DNA of 64,000 bases from Cohnella nanjingensis (GTDB taxonomy: Bacteria > Bacillota > Bacilli > Paenibacillales > Paenibacillaceae): the NCBI RefSeq assembly GCF_014212125.1, contig NZ_JACJVP010000006.1:62001-126000 (forward strand). The letters run 5' to 3'. Positions 52,410-61,143 of the stretch are shown piece after piece. Position 1 is the first letter of the stretch; each line of letters opens with the position of its first letter. The notes under the pieces were generated by a model that saw only the letters and a program-made list of their open reading frames with translations, did not search any database and was not told where the DNA came from. The position numbers and the translations under genes were made by a program.

Positions 52410-53336
52410 CTACCGGACAAACCGATTCTCCATCGTGTCATACTCGATATTTCGTTTGGTCTCGAGTACATGAGTTGGCGTGTATCGCTGTCCTTGTATG
52501 TGCAAAAAACCATGTCGATTATCTAATGCGAGGTAATGAGGACGTTTAGCGAGAAAAGCAATATTCTCGCGACCTGCTTTTTTCACCCGGGAGGCGTCCA
52601 CCAGCCGATTCTCCATCCTCATCCGATGATGCGGGGCACTTTGCATTCGTTCAACCGTCTGCACGAGCTGCTGAAACACATGCTGGAGGATGACGAAGAA
52701 CTCGGTTAAGCTCTGGTTGCGCGTCTCTTTGAGCCCGGTAAGCTGGTACGTCTTGCGTAGAAAATCAAACGATAAATTATAAATCTGCGCATTGACCTCG
52801 CGAAGGATCGCCTCATAATCCTTCTGGTAATCCATCTTCGATGGGAAAATCTCCAGTTGTAAGCGAAACACAGGCTTCCCTTCACGCCGCAACTCGAACT
52901 CCGTATAACCGACTTCGTTCTGAAAATTAAGCACGCCACTCAGTAACCGCCTCCCTTTCGGAAGGACTGCCTCACGTATATATTGATTGTCATGATAAAA
53001 CGTTAGCGACAAATCCTCCACTAACTCGACCACTAGCTCGTATGCCTGAGTCTCATAGAAGAGTGGCTGACAAACGTCTCCGATCTGCCAAGCCTTCAGC
53101 TCCCGAAGTTCAGGATCAAATAGATCCATGGAACGGATTTCCAGATCGGAGGTAAGCGACTGCGGCTGCAGACGCGCCTCCACCCAATTAGCGTCGTCTT
53201 GACGATGAAGCTGCAACGTATCTACAGTAGGATGGAATGGCTTGCCTTGGAGATAGAGATGAAACCAATTCGTCTCGATACGCAGTAGCTCAACGGCACG
53301 GTTAGGAAAGCCAGTATGAGGTGAAACCATCTTCAT
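52410..53336 (-). CDS. DUF2357 partner of McrB-like protein, N-terminal part (ends at in-frame TAG)
   Basis: 308 codons from ATG 53336, which lies inside the McrB-like gene's end with CGGAGGTTAG as ribosome site (35-base overlap). Beta-rich N-terminal DUF2357 domain (WFHLYLQGKPFHPTVDTLQL, LSGVLNFQNEVGYTEFELRR), then helical MENRLVDASRVKKAGRENIA and IEYDTMENRFVR just before TAG 52412-52410. The frame is open on the other side, so a single TGG to TAG change explains the split. Full-length protein would be about 810 residues and supply the nuclease of a McrBC-type system. Confidence 0.8.
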   Translation of the reverse strand: MKMVSPHTGFPNRAVELLRIETNWFHLYLQGKPFHPTVDTLQLHRQDDANWVEARLQPQSLTSDLEIRSMDLFDPELRELKAWQIGDVCQPLFYETQAYELVVELVEDLSLTFYHDNQYIREAVLPKGRRLLSGVLNFQNEVGYTEFELRREGKPVFRLQLEIFPSKMDYQKDYEAILREVNAQIYNLSFDFLRKTYQLTGLKETRNQSLTEFFVILQHVFQQLVQTVERMQSAPHHRMRMENRLVDASRVKKAGRENIAFLAKRPHYLALDNRHGFLHIQGQRYTPTHVLETKRNIEYDTMENRFVR

Positions 53337-55494
53337 CTAACCTCCGCAGCATAAAGACGATTTTCCGAGAGGATCGGGGATAGGTCGCCCCTTCTACCGT
53401 TTTATTGGCATTTCGCCAAAGCTCCGAAGCATCTTCGTCCAGTTTACTCATATCCAGCTTCTTCACGTTGCCGAGCGTGATCTGGAGAAGCTGTATAAGA
53501 ACTTGCCGGAACGAGCTGTTGCTGCCTTGGATTCTGGGTAAGATTTTCTGCAGCAACTGAAAATCAAACGCTTCTTCACGCGTCATCAGCTCCGCTTGCT
53601 CATTGTAGATCAGATAGAAGCAGATCGTATCTCGAATCCGAAACCCGACATGGGAATGGATAGACTCTAGGATATTGTTGATCGAGACAAGCTGATTCGT
53701 CGTCTCTTCGATAAGAGACTTGTAAGTCGAATCGTAAGCATCAACGAGCTGGAGATAGGCGGATCGTAGAAAAGCATTCGGCGCAGGCTGGGCGCTTGCG
53801 ATTCCTGTACTGCCAGCTGGATATTGATCCAATTGAATGTAATTGAATTCAATCGTGTTCGCGCGGTCAAGTACTTTTTTGCTGAAAGGATGGGTAGTCT
53901 CGTCCATATTCACCGTACCGATCAAATACACGTTGTCGGGAATCGGAAGATTGCCAAACTTCTGAAGATCAGGCTCGTGAATGAGGCTCGACTTCCTTAT
54001 CATTGCATCAGTGACAATACGTTCGTCCTGTCGCGCTTGCGATTCTAGCAGACTAAGGACATCACTAAAATAATGCTCAACCCGGGCTAGGTTCATCTCA
54101 TCCAAACAGATGAAATACGGCTTCTGCTGATTGGCCGGTTTAATCGCCTCGAGGATTACTTCCGTCAGTGGACCTGGTCGGAAATGCTGATTGAGATCCT
54201 TGTAGCCAATCAGATCAGAAGGATCACTCCAATCAGGGCGAACAGGAATAAGTGCGAATTGCCCGTTCTCGCTCGTTGCGCCTAACGCCTCGGCGAACAG
54301 CTTTACGAGCTTGGTTTTTCCGGTGCCGGACACGCCGGCCAGAATGACAAACGGCTTCGACTTCAAGGAGAGATAGAAATTCTCGATGATAAGATCGGGG
54401 TAGGCAAAACCTTTCTGCGTGATGTAGGTCTTGACTTCAATAAGACGTTCTTGTGTGGTGAGATTGAGCACGGGTTGTTGCTCCTGTTCAGGGATTGAAT
54501 TTAGGGCCAGATCCACATATTGATTGTAATTGATCACGAGATTCTCAAGATCCTGAAGCAGTGTTTCCTCACTTGGGAGATTATCTCGTTCGTATTTGTA
54601 GTATGCGACCGTGGATACTTGATAATCACGGCCAAGTCCACCCGAAGTTAGGGAAATATCCTCATCTTTACGAAGACCATCTAGCGGGAGGAGATTCCTG
54701 ATTTCTTGTACTTTTTGGCGTAGATAACGATGCCCTACGACGCGCCCATTCTTATTGGCATCCGTTACACCTTGGGCTAACGTTAAATAGACGGTACTCA
54801 TATCCTCCGAGAACAGATAGACAATGTATTCTCCACTCTGTGTAGACTCTGTAATTCGACGGTCCATAATAGCGATCCATGGGATCGTAGCCCATACCCC
54901 CATCCCAACTGAAGCTAGAACTTTCAGGTTGGGATTTTCCTCAATGAAGGAGAAGCCGCGAACTCCTGTCGGGATCTGATTCCGTACATAGTTGCCTAAC
55001 GAGTTGTTCTTAAGTGGCTCGCTTTTCGCAGTTAAGTACCGCGACATAAGGGAATGCAAAGCATTCCTCAACGAAAAATCAGTTGTCTGTCGCATATGAT
55101 ATCTTTCAAGCTCTTGCGAAGCGAGATCATATAATTTGGTAAGGACATTACTGTCCCAAGAATTATAGAGATTTTCTCTAAAACCAAGGGTCTGCTGTTC
55201 ATCGTTAAGAGCCAGGATTTTATCCAAAGCTTGGATAGGTGTCGCAATAGTTGATGAAAGCTGATTCGTGGTTATATCGTTCCAACTCATTGCTTGATTT
55301 ATTGGCGGGTCAACGGGTAATCCGCGTGATTCCCTGTCCCGAAGGAGAAATAAAAAACGTGACTTGATGTTTTGGAGCCCGATCTCTCGTTGTCCTGATT
55401 CGTTCATTTCATGCAATAACGCAAGAATGAGGATCATTTTGTAGGACCTTTGTTTATGATTGAAGATGTTGGTTAGAACAGCAGGTAAACTCAT
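53302..55494 (-). CDS. McrB-like AAA+ ATPase (MrcB_N + AAA_5)
   Basis: 730 residues. An MrcB_N/DUF3578-like domain (about 130-310, GVWATIPWIAIMDRRITEST, EYIVYLFSEDMSTVYLTLAQ) is followed by an AAA+ motor: Walker A GVSGTGKT at 387-394, Walker B FICLDEMNLA at 461-470, sensor NVYLIGTVNMDE at 521-532 and arginine-finger region KKVLDRANTIEF. The GTVNMDE box is the hallmark of McrB-type GTPases. ATG 55494 with AAGGTGG. In McrBC systems the hexamer translocates DNA and activates the nuclease partner, here the DUF2357 gene that overlaps it. Likely modification-dependent restriction. Confidence 0.92.
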   Translation of the reverse strand: MSLPAVLTNIFNHKQRSYKMILILALLHEMNESGQREIGLQNIKSRFLFLLRDRESRGLPVDPPINQAMSWNDITTNQLSSTIATPIQALDKILALNDEQQTLGFRENLYNSWDSNVLTKLYDLASQELERYHMRQTTDFSLRNALHSLMSRYLTAKSEPLKNNSLGNYVRNQIPTGVRGFSFIEENPNLKVLASVGMGVWATIPWIAIMDRRITESTQSGEYIVYLFSEDMSTVYLTLAQGVTDANKNGRVVGHRYLRQKVQEIRNLLPLDGLRKDEDISLTSGGLGRDYQVSTVAYYKYERDNLPSEETLLQDLENLVINYNQYVDLALNSIPEQEQQPVLNLTTQERLIEVKTYITQKGFAYPDLIIENFYLSLKSKPFVILAGVSGTGKTKLVKLFAEALGATSENGQFALIPVRPDWSDPSDLIGYKDLNQHFRPGPLTEVILEAIKPANQQKPYFICLDEMNLARVEHYFSDVLSLLESQARQDERIVTDAMIRKSSLIHEPDLQKFGNLPIPDNVYLIGTVNMDETTHPFSKKVLDRANTIEFNYIQLDQYPAGSTGIASAQPAPNAFLRSAYLQLVDAYDSTYKSLIEETTNQLVSINNILESIHSHVGFRIRDTICFYLIYNEQAELMTREEAFDFQLLQKILPRIQGSNSSFRQVLIQLLQITLGNVKKLDMSKLDEDASELWRNANKTVEGATYPRSSRKIVFMLRRLDEDGFTSYWLS

Positions 55495-55633
55495 GAAGAA
55501 CCACCTTATTTGTAAAAAATTTCACGCTATTAATCAAAACTTCGACGACAATAGAAGATTCTCCTGCGCTTCCACTATTACCGCAACAAAATGTCATTTC
55601 AAGTTGTTCTCGATCATATTTCCCTAATCTTCA

Positions 55634-55670
55634 CAAAAAAAGCGACACCTCAATCGAATCGAGGAATCGC
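55634..55670 (-). terminator. Rho-independent terminator after the DUF2075 helicase gene
   Basis: Leftward GCGATTCCTC pairs with GAGGTGTCGC (two mismatched positions) around GATTCGATT, followed by TTTTTTTGTG. It isolates the McrB-like operon from the gene upstream. Confidence 0.82.
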
Positions 55671-55678
55671 AAAGCTCT

Positions 55679-57568
55679 CTAAATATTTGACGTAGATAGT
55701 CTCGCTAGTCTTTCTTTAAAATACTCCTCTAAGCCTTTATCCGTACAATAGATGAAGCAACCCTTCTGGCCACGAGTCATAAGGGTACGGTAGGTGTTTC
55801 GAATGATTTCGTCTGCCAATCTCTCACCTTTCAGTTTATCTTCCTTTATTAGCTTGGAAATTCCTTTAAGTGATTGATCCGTTTTTGCTCTCTGTTTGAA
55901 ATCCGTGATGAGTTGCCCATCATTAAACCTAAGATCATTGCCTATAATTACTCCTACATAATCAAACTCAAGACCTTGACAGGTATGGATACAACCAGCT
56001 TCATGGACGGAGTTGCCATCAATAGCCCAGGTCGCCGTGTTATTGAGATTCCAGCTCATTCCAAAGCCATATTCTTTTATATAAATATCATGATAAGAGG
56101 CATCATCTCGATAAGCGCTAGACCAATCCCAACAATATCCGGCCACGATTCTTGATTTATTTTTCCCAGTATTCAACTCCTCAATCTTAGCCTTCATCTC
56201 ATGAGGGTCAGAAAACACTCGAAAATCATAGTCTATCCCCATGTCATTGGAGTTAGCCGTATCTCGAATACCCAGCACATCTTCCAGCCAACTAATATAT
56301 CCATCCGAACCATCACAACGGAATTGTGAAGTAAGCTCAGTTCTCGTAACCGATGCTCCAAGCTCCGCTGCGAATTTCTCAATCAGGTCGATACTTCCGA
56401 TATCCTTTAATGTCACACGTTGTCTCTCATCAATGAAGAATACTGCAAACTTGGATGCTTGAATGACTTCCTTTATTTGATTTTCTCCCAAGTTCTGAAA
56501 CATACCGGACTTTTCATTTAATCGATGAGCCTCGTCCACTAGAAGAGCGTCAAACTCATTTGCTGGAGATTCATAGTAGCTGCCTGATCCTTTAAAGAGG
56601 TTATCGATTCGCGTTTTGCGGAAATCTCCAGACAACTTTGCCGCATAGATGTTCCTAGGGGCGGAATTGCGAGTCACATACTGTGCTACTAGCCCCTTTT
56701 GCGTTAATTGAACCAACAGATTAACAGCAAGAACTGATTTTCCCGTGCCCGGTCCTCCTTCTACAATGAGCACTTGTTTCAGTCCCGTGCGTTGAGCCTT
56801 GTTGGCGAGTACCAATGCCTCTTCATATACTACTTTTTGTTCGTCAATCATTCTGAACTCGCGATTACCTTTTAACATGCTGTTCAGTGAATCCTGCAAC
56901 GATTTGGAGGGACGAATTCTTCCCCTTTCAATACGATAGAGATTTTCCTTATCGTCACCATATTTAATATGCGACTTGATAAAGTCTCTTAGTTTTTCCG
57001 CATCACCTTTTGCAAAGATGGGGGCCTGATCTATGTAATAGCTATAAATTGGATCTAGTATGGGGTCATCATTTTGTGAAATAGGATAGTTATGAAGATA
57101 GGCACAGGGATAAAGCTCTATTTTCTCGCTCTGAACATTTTCGTTGTAATCTTCAATTAAAGTTGAGTAGGACCACACCTGATACGATGGGTGCGGTGTT
57201 TCCCTTATTCCTTTATTTAAGAAAGTTTTGACGATAGCTTCCTTCCCGTCCACCTTCTCTATGGAATCCCACTGTTTAAGTTCAATTACCATGACCGAAT
57301 CCGAGCGATCGTTTTTGCCTGAGATGAGAAAATCGATTCGCTTCGACGTATATGGAACTTTAAACTCGATGGCCACTCCTGCATTCTCCGGAATTTCCGG
57401 ATCGACAAGTACCCGATACATGTACTGCAACGAATTGTCCCAAGCCCGCACTTCTCCTTCATTTACTTTACCAATTTTCTCTTTGAAATTTGTACTAATA
57501 TGCTCAACCACATTATCCATAAATACATCCGTAATAAATTCAAGTTTTGTTGCTTCATATACGATCAC
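55679..57568 (-). CDS. PD-(D/E)XK nuclease-DUF2075 (Schlafen group 3-type) helicase fusion
   Basis: 629 residues from GTG 57568 (AAGGTGG nine bases upstream). 60-100: nuclease core KRIDFLISGKNDRSD then VMVIELKQWDS, with Asp79, Glu96 and Lys98. 240-600: DUF2075 superfamily 1-like helicase, Walker A GGPGTGKS (271-278), DEAH box ALLVDEAHRL (341-350), Arg-rich ELTSQFRCDGSD, and the C-terminal HTCQGLEFDYVGVIIG and RNTYRTLMTRGQKGCFIY, typical of motifs V/VI. Proteins of this architecture are common in defence islands; activity presumably is nucleic-acid cleavage coupled to ATP. It stands alone between terminators. Confidence 0.87.
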   Translation of the reverse strand: MIVYEATKLEFITDVFMDNVVEHISTNFKEKIGKVNEGEVRAWDNSLQYMYRVLVDPEIPENAGVAIEFKVPYTSKRIDFLISGKNDRSDSVMVIELKQWDSIEKVDGKEAIVKTFLNKGIRETPHPSYQVWSYSTLIEDYNENVQSEKIELYPCAYLHNYPISQNDDPILDPIYSYYIDQAPIFAKGDAEKLRDFIKSHIKYGDDKENLYRIERGRIRPSKSLQDSLNSMLKGNREFRMIDEQKVVYEEALVLANKAQRTGLKQVLIVEGGPGTGKSVLAVNLLVQLTQKGLVAQYVTRNSAPRNIYAAKLSGDFRKTRIDNLFKGSGSYYESPANEFDALLVDEAHRLNEKSGMFQNLGENQIKEVIQASKFAVFFIDERQRVTLKDIGSIDLIEKFAAELGASVTRTELTSQFRCDGSDGYISWLEDVLGIRDTANSNDMGIDYDFRVFSDPHEMKAKIEELNTGKNKSRIVAGYCWDWSSAYRDDASYHDIYIKEYGFGMSWNLNNTATWAIDGNSVHEAGCIHTCQGLEFDYVGVIIGNDLRFNDGQLITDFKQRAKTDQSLKGISKLIKEDKLKGERLADEIIRNTYRTLMTRGQKGCFIYCTDKGLEEYFKERLARLSTSNI

Positions 57569-57815
57569 TACGGTGCCCCACCTTGTTAAAAGTGTTATCA
57601 AGATTGCAACTCTCTGGTTCCTACCCTTTCTTCATTACTAACTGGAGAATTGAACCAGAGGAGCTTTATTAATTCCACAGGGAAAAGAAGAGAAGTAAAG
57701 CAAATTTGTCTTGTTTATGTCGCAATCGTAGATCGTCATCAACATTGAGCAACCCAATTCTTTAGAATATAGATATGATTAATTCACATTTTAAGGTAAC
57801 GGCGATGTCGCACAA

Positions 57816-58709
57816 TTAAAGGATTCTTATAGGTTCCAATTGAAATAGCATATTTATTTTTTGGAACTCTAATTTGTAGAGAGGAACATTAAGGTCGCGT
57901 GCTATGCCGCATAAACGTTCAATGTAAAATGGCGAACATTTTTCTCCAGCAAAAATTGCCGAGGGAATTGCTTTCATAAAAGGCATTCCTATGGATGTTC
58001 GGCCGGCAACACATCTAAATTCTTGTTCATATTGCCAGCTAGTTTGTTTAATATTCTGTAAAAACACTATTATATAAACTAACGTTAAGTCATTTAAAAT
58101 TATCTTTTTTCTTCCTTCGCTGATTTGTTTACGTTTTTCTTTCAAAACCAGATCAACATAATTTACTAGGATATTAGTAATATCTATCCTTTGATCTGTA
58201 TATTGAATCGGCAGGGTAGATCCAGCCAATTCAATATTGCCACTGTCTTGCAAATTGTATGATACGCAGAAACCCCGATGATTATTTGCGTAATGAGCCC
58301 ACATCGGCATCGAGTTGAATCCTGTTTTTGTGAATGAAGCTGCTCTTGAGGAAAACATTATTTCATCACCAATTTGACCATCAAATGGACCCAGCTCTTC
58401 AAATTGACTTAAATCTTCGTTTCTATAATAAAATGCCTTATTATCAAATGGATCATTAAAATCTTTACTATCAGCAAGAAAGATTTTTTTCTCGGAAAGT
58501 GTGTTTAGTTTCAAGTTATTTAAATTTTCGTCATCGGTGAAGCTGAAGTATTTATATAAAACATCTGGGATATGCCATCTGGTAATCTGGTATATCCAGT
58601 GAAATACTTCATCTTTATTTGAAGAGATATTCAATAAATCGATAGCTTTGATATAATCCATTTGATGCTCCATCCGGTATTGTTCAATATCAAATTCATT
58701 ATTTGTCAT
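57816..58709 (-). CDS. DUF2971 domain protein
   Basis: 297 residues from ATG 58709 (GGGGTG five bases upstream; the longer frame to 58760 lacks a site). Conserved blocks: LYKYFSFTDDENLNNLKLNT, EKKIFLADSKDFNDPFDNKA, SFTKTGFNSMPMWAHYANNH and RGFCVSYNLQD. These define DUF2971, a family of unknown biochemistry frequently found in phage-defence (abortive-infection-like) loci. The HYANNHRGFCVSY segment is the most conserved and may be catalytic. Single gene. Confidence 0.82.
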   Translation of the reverse strand: MTNNEFDIEQYRMEHQMDYIKAIDLLNISSNKDEVFHWIYQITRWHIPDVLYKYFSFTDDENLNNLKLNTLSEKKIFLADSKDFNDPFDNKAFYYRNEDLSQFEELGPFDGQIGDEIMFSSRAASFTKTGFNSMPMWAHYANNHRGFCVSYNLQDSGNIELAGSTLPIQYTDQRIDITNILVNYVDLVLKEKRKQISEGRKKIILNDLTLVYIIVFLQNIKQTSWQYEQEFRCVAGRTSIGMPFMKAIPSAIFAGEKCSPFYIERLCGIARDLNVPLYKLEFQKINMLFQLEPIRIL

Positions 58710-59150
58710 CTCATCACCCCGATCGGTCGGAGATATTGTCGTATCGAATTTGATTAGCACTTCTCATGCCAGTTCCTGTTTTCGAATGCCCAATTCATGG
58801 ATTTAACTCCACCACGAGCTCTGATCACCAAGTTAATAAGTGAGTAGCTCTGTTAACGTCATAGTTACAAGCAAAAGGGCTGAACCTCTCCTACTCCTAC
58901 AGATTGATTAGTCTCTGTCCAATTAGCCCTCAATCCATGGAAGTTATTAAGCTAAACCCATAGAAATTGAGGAAGCAACAGTCTCCATATGCATCGAATA
59001 AGGGAACATATTATCCTCTGTTATATTATTTTTGCCAAAGGGATTTTCGAGATTCATCGAATGCTACTTCGAATACCAACGCTGAATCAAGATAAATATT
59101 TGGAGTAGTTATTCTCGATTCTCCATCTTAATTCGTTCAACATGCAAAAT
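58710..59150. other. 440-bp gap without a recognisable gene
   Basis: AT-rich and without an open frame over 60 codons. A rough inverted repeat AGGGCTGA / TTAGCCCT lies at about 58879-58928. I see no promoter boxes strong enough to assign. It likely holds the promoter of the DUF2971 gene and the 3' untranslated part of the one at 59151 on the other side. Confidence 0.4.
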
Positions 59151-60104
59151 CTATCCAAGTATATTTAGGACACTTACAAAAGGTTCTGTTTCTATATTGA
59201 ACCGTTCAATTTTTCTCCGTAATAGATCAATTAGTGAAATATCCTGAGTTAGCACCATTCTGAAATCAAAACCATCCATTAGAAAAATTGATTTGTCCGG
59301 TTGTTGTTTCATCAAAGGAACTACATGTGGCGACCATCCACCAATTGATAAAAACAGTCCCATTGTTTGTTTGCCAGAACGCGAAACTTTCCCGTATAAT
59401 GAATCTAATTGTTTCATATCTGTTATTTGACTTGTCCATTTCATTTCAACGAGGTAATGCCATCCATCCAGTTTGAATGCTCCATCGATTTGTTCTCCAC
59501 CTTCATTGCGGCGAAAACTGTGCATAAGAGCAATATCATAGACATTAAAAAGCATATTCATTAGTTGTTCTAACATTAATCCTCTTTTCTGAGGATTATC
59601 CTTCATCATAACAAGTTCGTCATACATCATTAACAGAAGCTTCGATTGGTTTTGAATTTCACGTTCCAACTCTACCTTTGCTGCACGTTTTTCTTCCTCT
59701 AATCTCTTTCTTTCCTTCTCCTTTTCTTCTCTCAGAAGTTGTTTCTCCTTTTCTTCCATTATTTCCATAACATTTAGAACTTCCCTAGCTTTTTGGACGG
59801 TAGCTCTTGCAAGCATCTCATTTTCCGTTAAGTGAAATTGATTCCAGTTAGCGGCGATTTTTATCATCTCAATTATATTCATCTTGTACTGAGGATTCAT
59901 ATCTAATTCTTGAACGATTATAGCCCCTATGTCTCGTTTAGTAAGTGGCTTCCCTTCAACGTTACGTTTCTTCATTAAACTCGAGAAAAACTTATCACTT
60001 ACCCCTGCTGGTCGAAGTATCAACTCATACATCTGTGTTTTCTTGTATACTAAAGATGCTATTATTTCTATAGCTAACTTTTTAATCTCAGGATTGTTAT
60101 ACAT
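59151..60104 (-). CDS. Mrr-like restriction endonuclease with coiled coil
   Basis: 317 residues. 1-105: helical domain (KPLTKRDIGAIIVQELDMNP). 112-155: a long charged coiled coil (EEKEKQLLREEKEKERKRLE). 170-290: Mrr-type core, RGLMLEQLMNMLF (Glu179), EGGEQIDGAF (Asp207), HYLVEMKW (Glu220-x-Lys222), the D-ExK pattern of PD-(D/E)XK nucleases. ATG 60104 has AAGGAGAATTATC. Coiled-coil-coupled Mrr nucleases are thought to be type IV-like restriction or nuclease effectors. It is a single gene with about 160 bp on its upstream side. Confidence 0.82.
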   Translation of the reverse strand: MYNNPEIKKLAIEIIASLVYKKTQMYELILRPAGVSDKFFSSLMKKRNVEGKPLTKRDIGAIIVQELDMNPQYKMNIIEMIKIAANWNQFHLTENEMLARATVQKAREVLNVMEIMEEKEKQLLREEKEKERKRLEEEKRAAKVELEREIQNQSKLLLMMYDELVMMKDNPQKRGLMLEQLMNMLFNVYDIALMHSFRRNEGGEQIDGAFKLDGWHYLVEMKWTSQITDMKQLDSLYGKVSRSGKQTMGLFLSIGGWSPHVVPLMKQQPDKSIFLMDGFDFRMVLTQDISLIDLLRRKIERFNIETEPFVSVLNILG

Positions 60105-60268
60105 GATAATTCTCCTTGACTATGCTACTTTGAAACTTACCTCAATAATGTTATATAGTTACGCTCTCTTGTTCGATTCTACGCTAAAATAAAATATTAT
60201 TAGTCTGAATACGTTCAAGTATAATTAATTCCAAATCTCACGAAAACAAGATATAGGTTATCGTAAAC

Positions 60269-60844
60269 CTAAAAATCTAATATTACTTCTTGAGCTTTTT
60301 TGATATCATCTGTCCATCTACTACTTACATTTTTAGCTTTACATCGGAAGTATGCATCTCTCCCCAATAATAACCTGGTCTTTTCAAGATTTTTGGGAGT
60401 GACTTTGTTATCATTGGCTTTATTGTCTAGCCAACCCATAAAAAATATTTTGTCGGATTCTTCCACATCTTTTCGATAAACTGCTAGTTCATGTGGTCTG
60501 GGAATATTCTTCTTAATAACTTTTTGTGTTATGTTCTTATTAAATTCTAAGAAGAAATAAATTGGCTTAAACTTATTTATTGGATCGTATTGCAAACCGA
60601 GTATTCGGCATAATTCAGAATACTTTTCGCGTTCAAGAGTTGGGTCAATAACAAACCCTTTTTTAACATCCTTTTCAAAATAGAAGTTTTCCGCCTTTAC
60701 ACCGAACATTAATTTATAGGGACTTTCATCAAGAAAGAAAAACACATCGAAGGAAACGTTATTGTAAATGAAACCAAATCTGTACCTGTCTAGGTTTAAT
60801 AGCCGCATATTATTATATAATGGTATAATCCCATCTAATTTCAT
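60269..60844 (-). CDS. DUF6037-like protein of unknown function
   Basis: 191 residues. Alternating strands and helices with conserved-looking blocks YRFGFIYNNVSFDVFFFLDE, KLMFGVKAENFYFEKDVKKG and YRKDVEESDKIFFMGW, which I match with limited certainty to DUF6037. ATG 60844 with GGTAGGTG. No catalytic motif recognised. Members are small proteins that occur near restriction genes. Here it lies between the Mrr-like nuclease and the SIR2-HerA pair. Confidence 0.6.
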   Translation of the reverse strand: MKLDGIIPLYNNMRLLNLDRYRFGFIYNNVSFDVFFFLDESPYKLMFGVKAENFYFEKDVKKGFVIDPTLEREKYSELCRILGLQYDPINKFKPIYFFLEFNKNITQKVIKKNIPRPHELAVYRKDVEESDKIFFMGWLDNKANDNKVTPKNLEKTRLLLGRDAYFRCKAKNVSSRWTDDIKKAQEVILDF

Positions 60845-60953
60845 GTTTCACCTACCGCATTTTCGATTCTTTTCATTGTTTTCGCGCATATTTCAACGTG
60901 AAATGACATAGGTCTATCATACCATGTATATGGACAGATTTGGAAACAAATAA

Positions 60954-60977
60954 AGGCTACCCTAAATGGCAGCCTAT
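60954..60977 (-). terminator. Terminator-like hairpin downstream of HerA
   Basis: Leftward AGGCTGCC and GGTAGCCT pair (one mismatch) around ATTTAG, with TTATTTG following; about 170 bases past the HerA stop. Confidence 0.6.
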
Positions 60978-61143
60978 AGGCACTAAAAATGTTTGGCAAG
61001 TTGCTTCATCGCCCAATGGAAGCAAGAAAAAAACTGTCCAGCTTCAGAGGTATTCCTAGTGTAATATATGCTATGCGAACCCCTGTCGACTTTAGATTCT
61101 CAATAGAATTTCTTAGCCCAAATCAAACAGTAATTTTAGTCAT

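Noticed and set aside
52410..52412. TAG read as pyrrolysine or programmed readthrough
   Set aside because: No pylT/pylS-like genes or stimulatory structure seen in the window; Trp-to-stop mutation is the simpler explanation.
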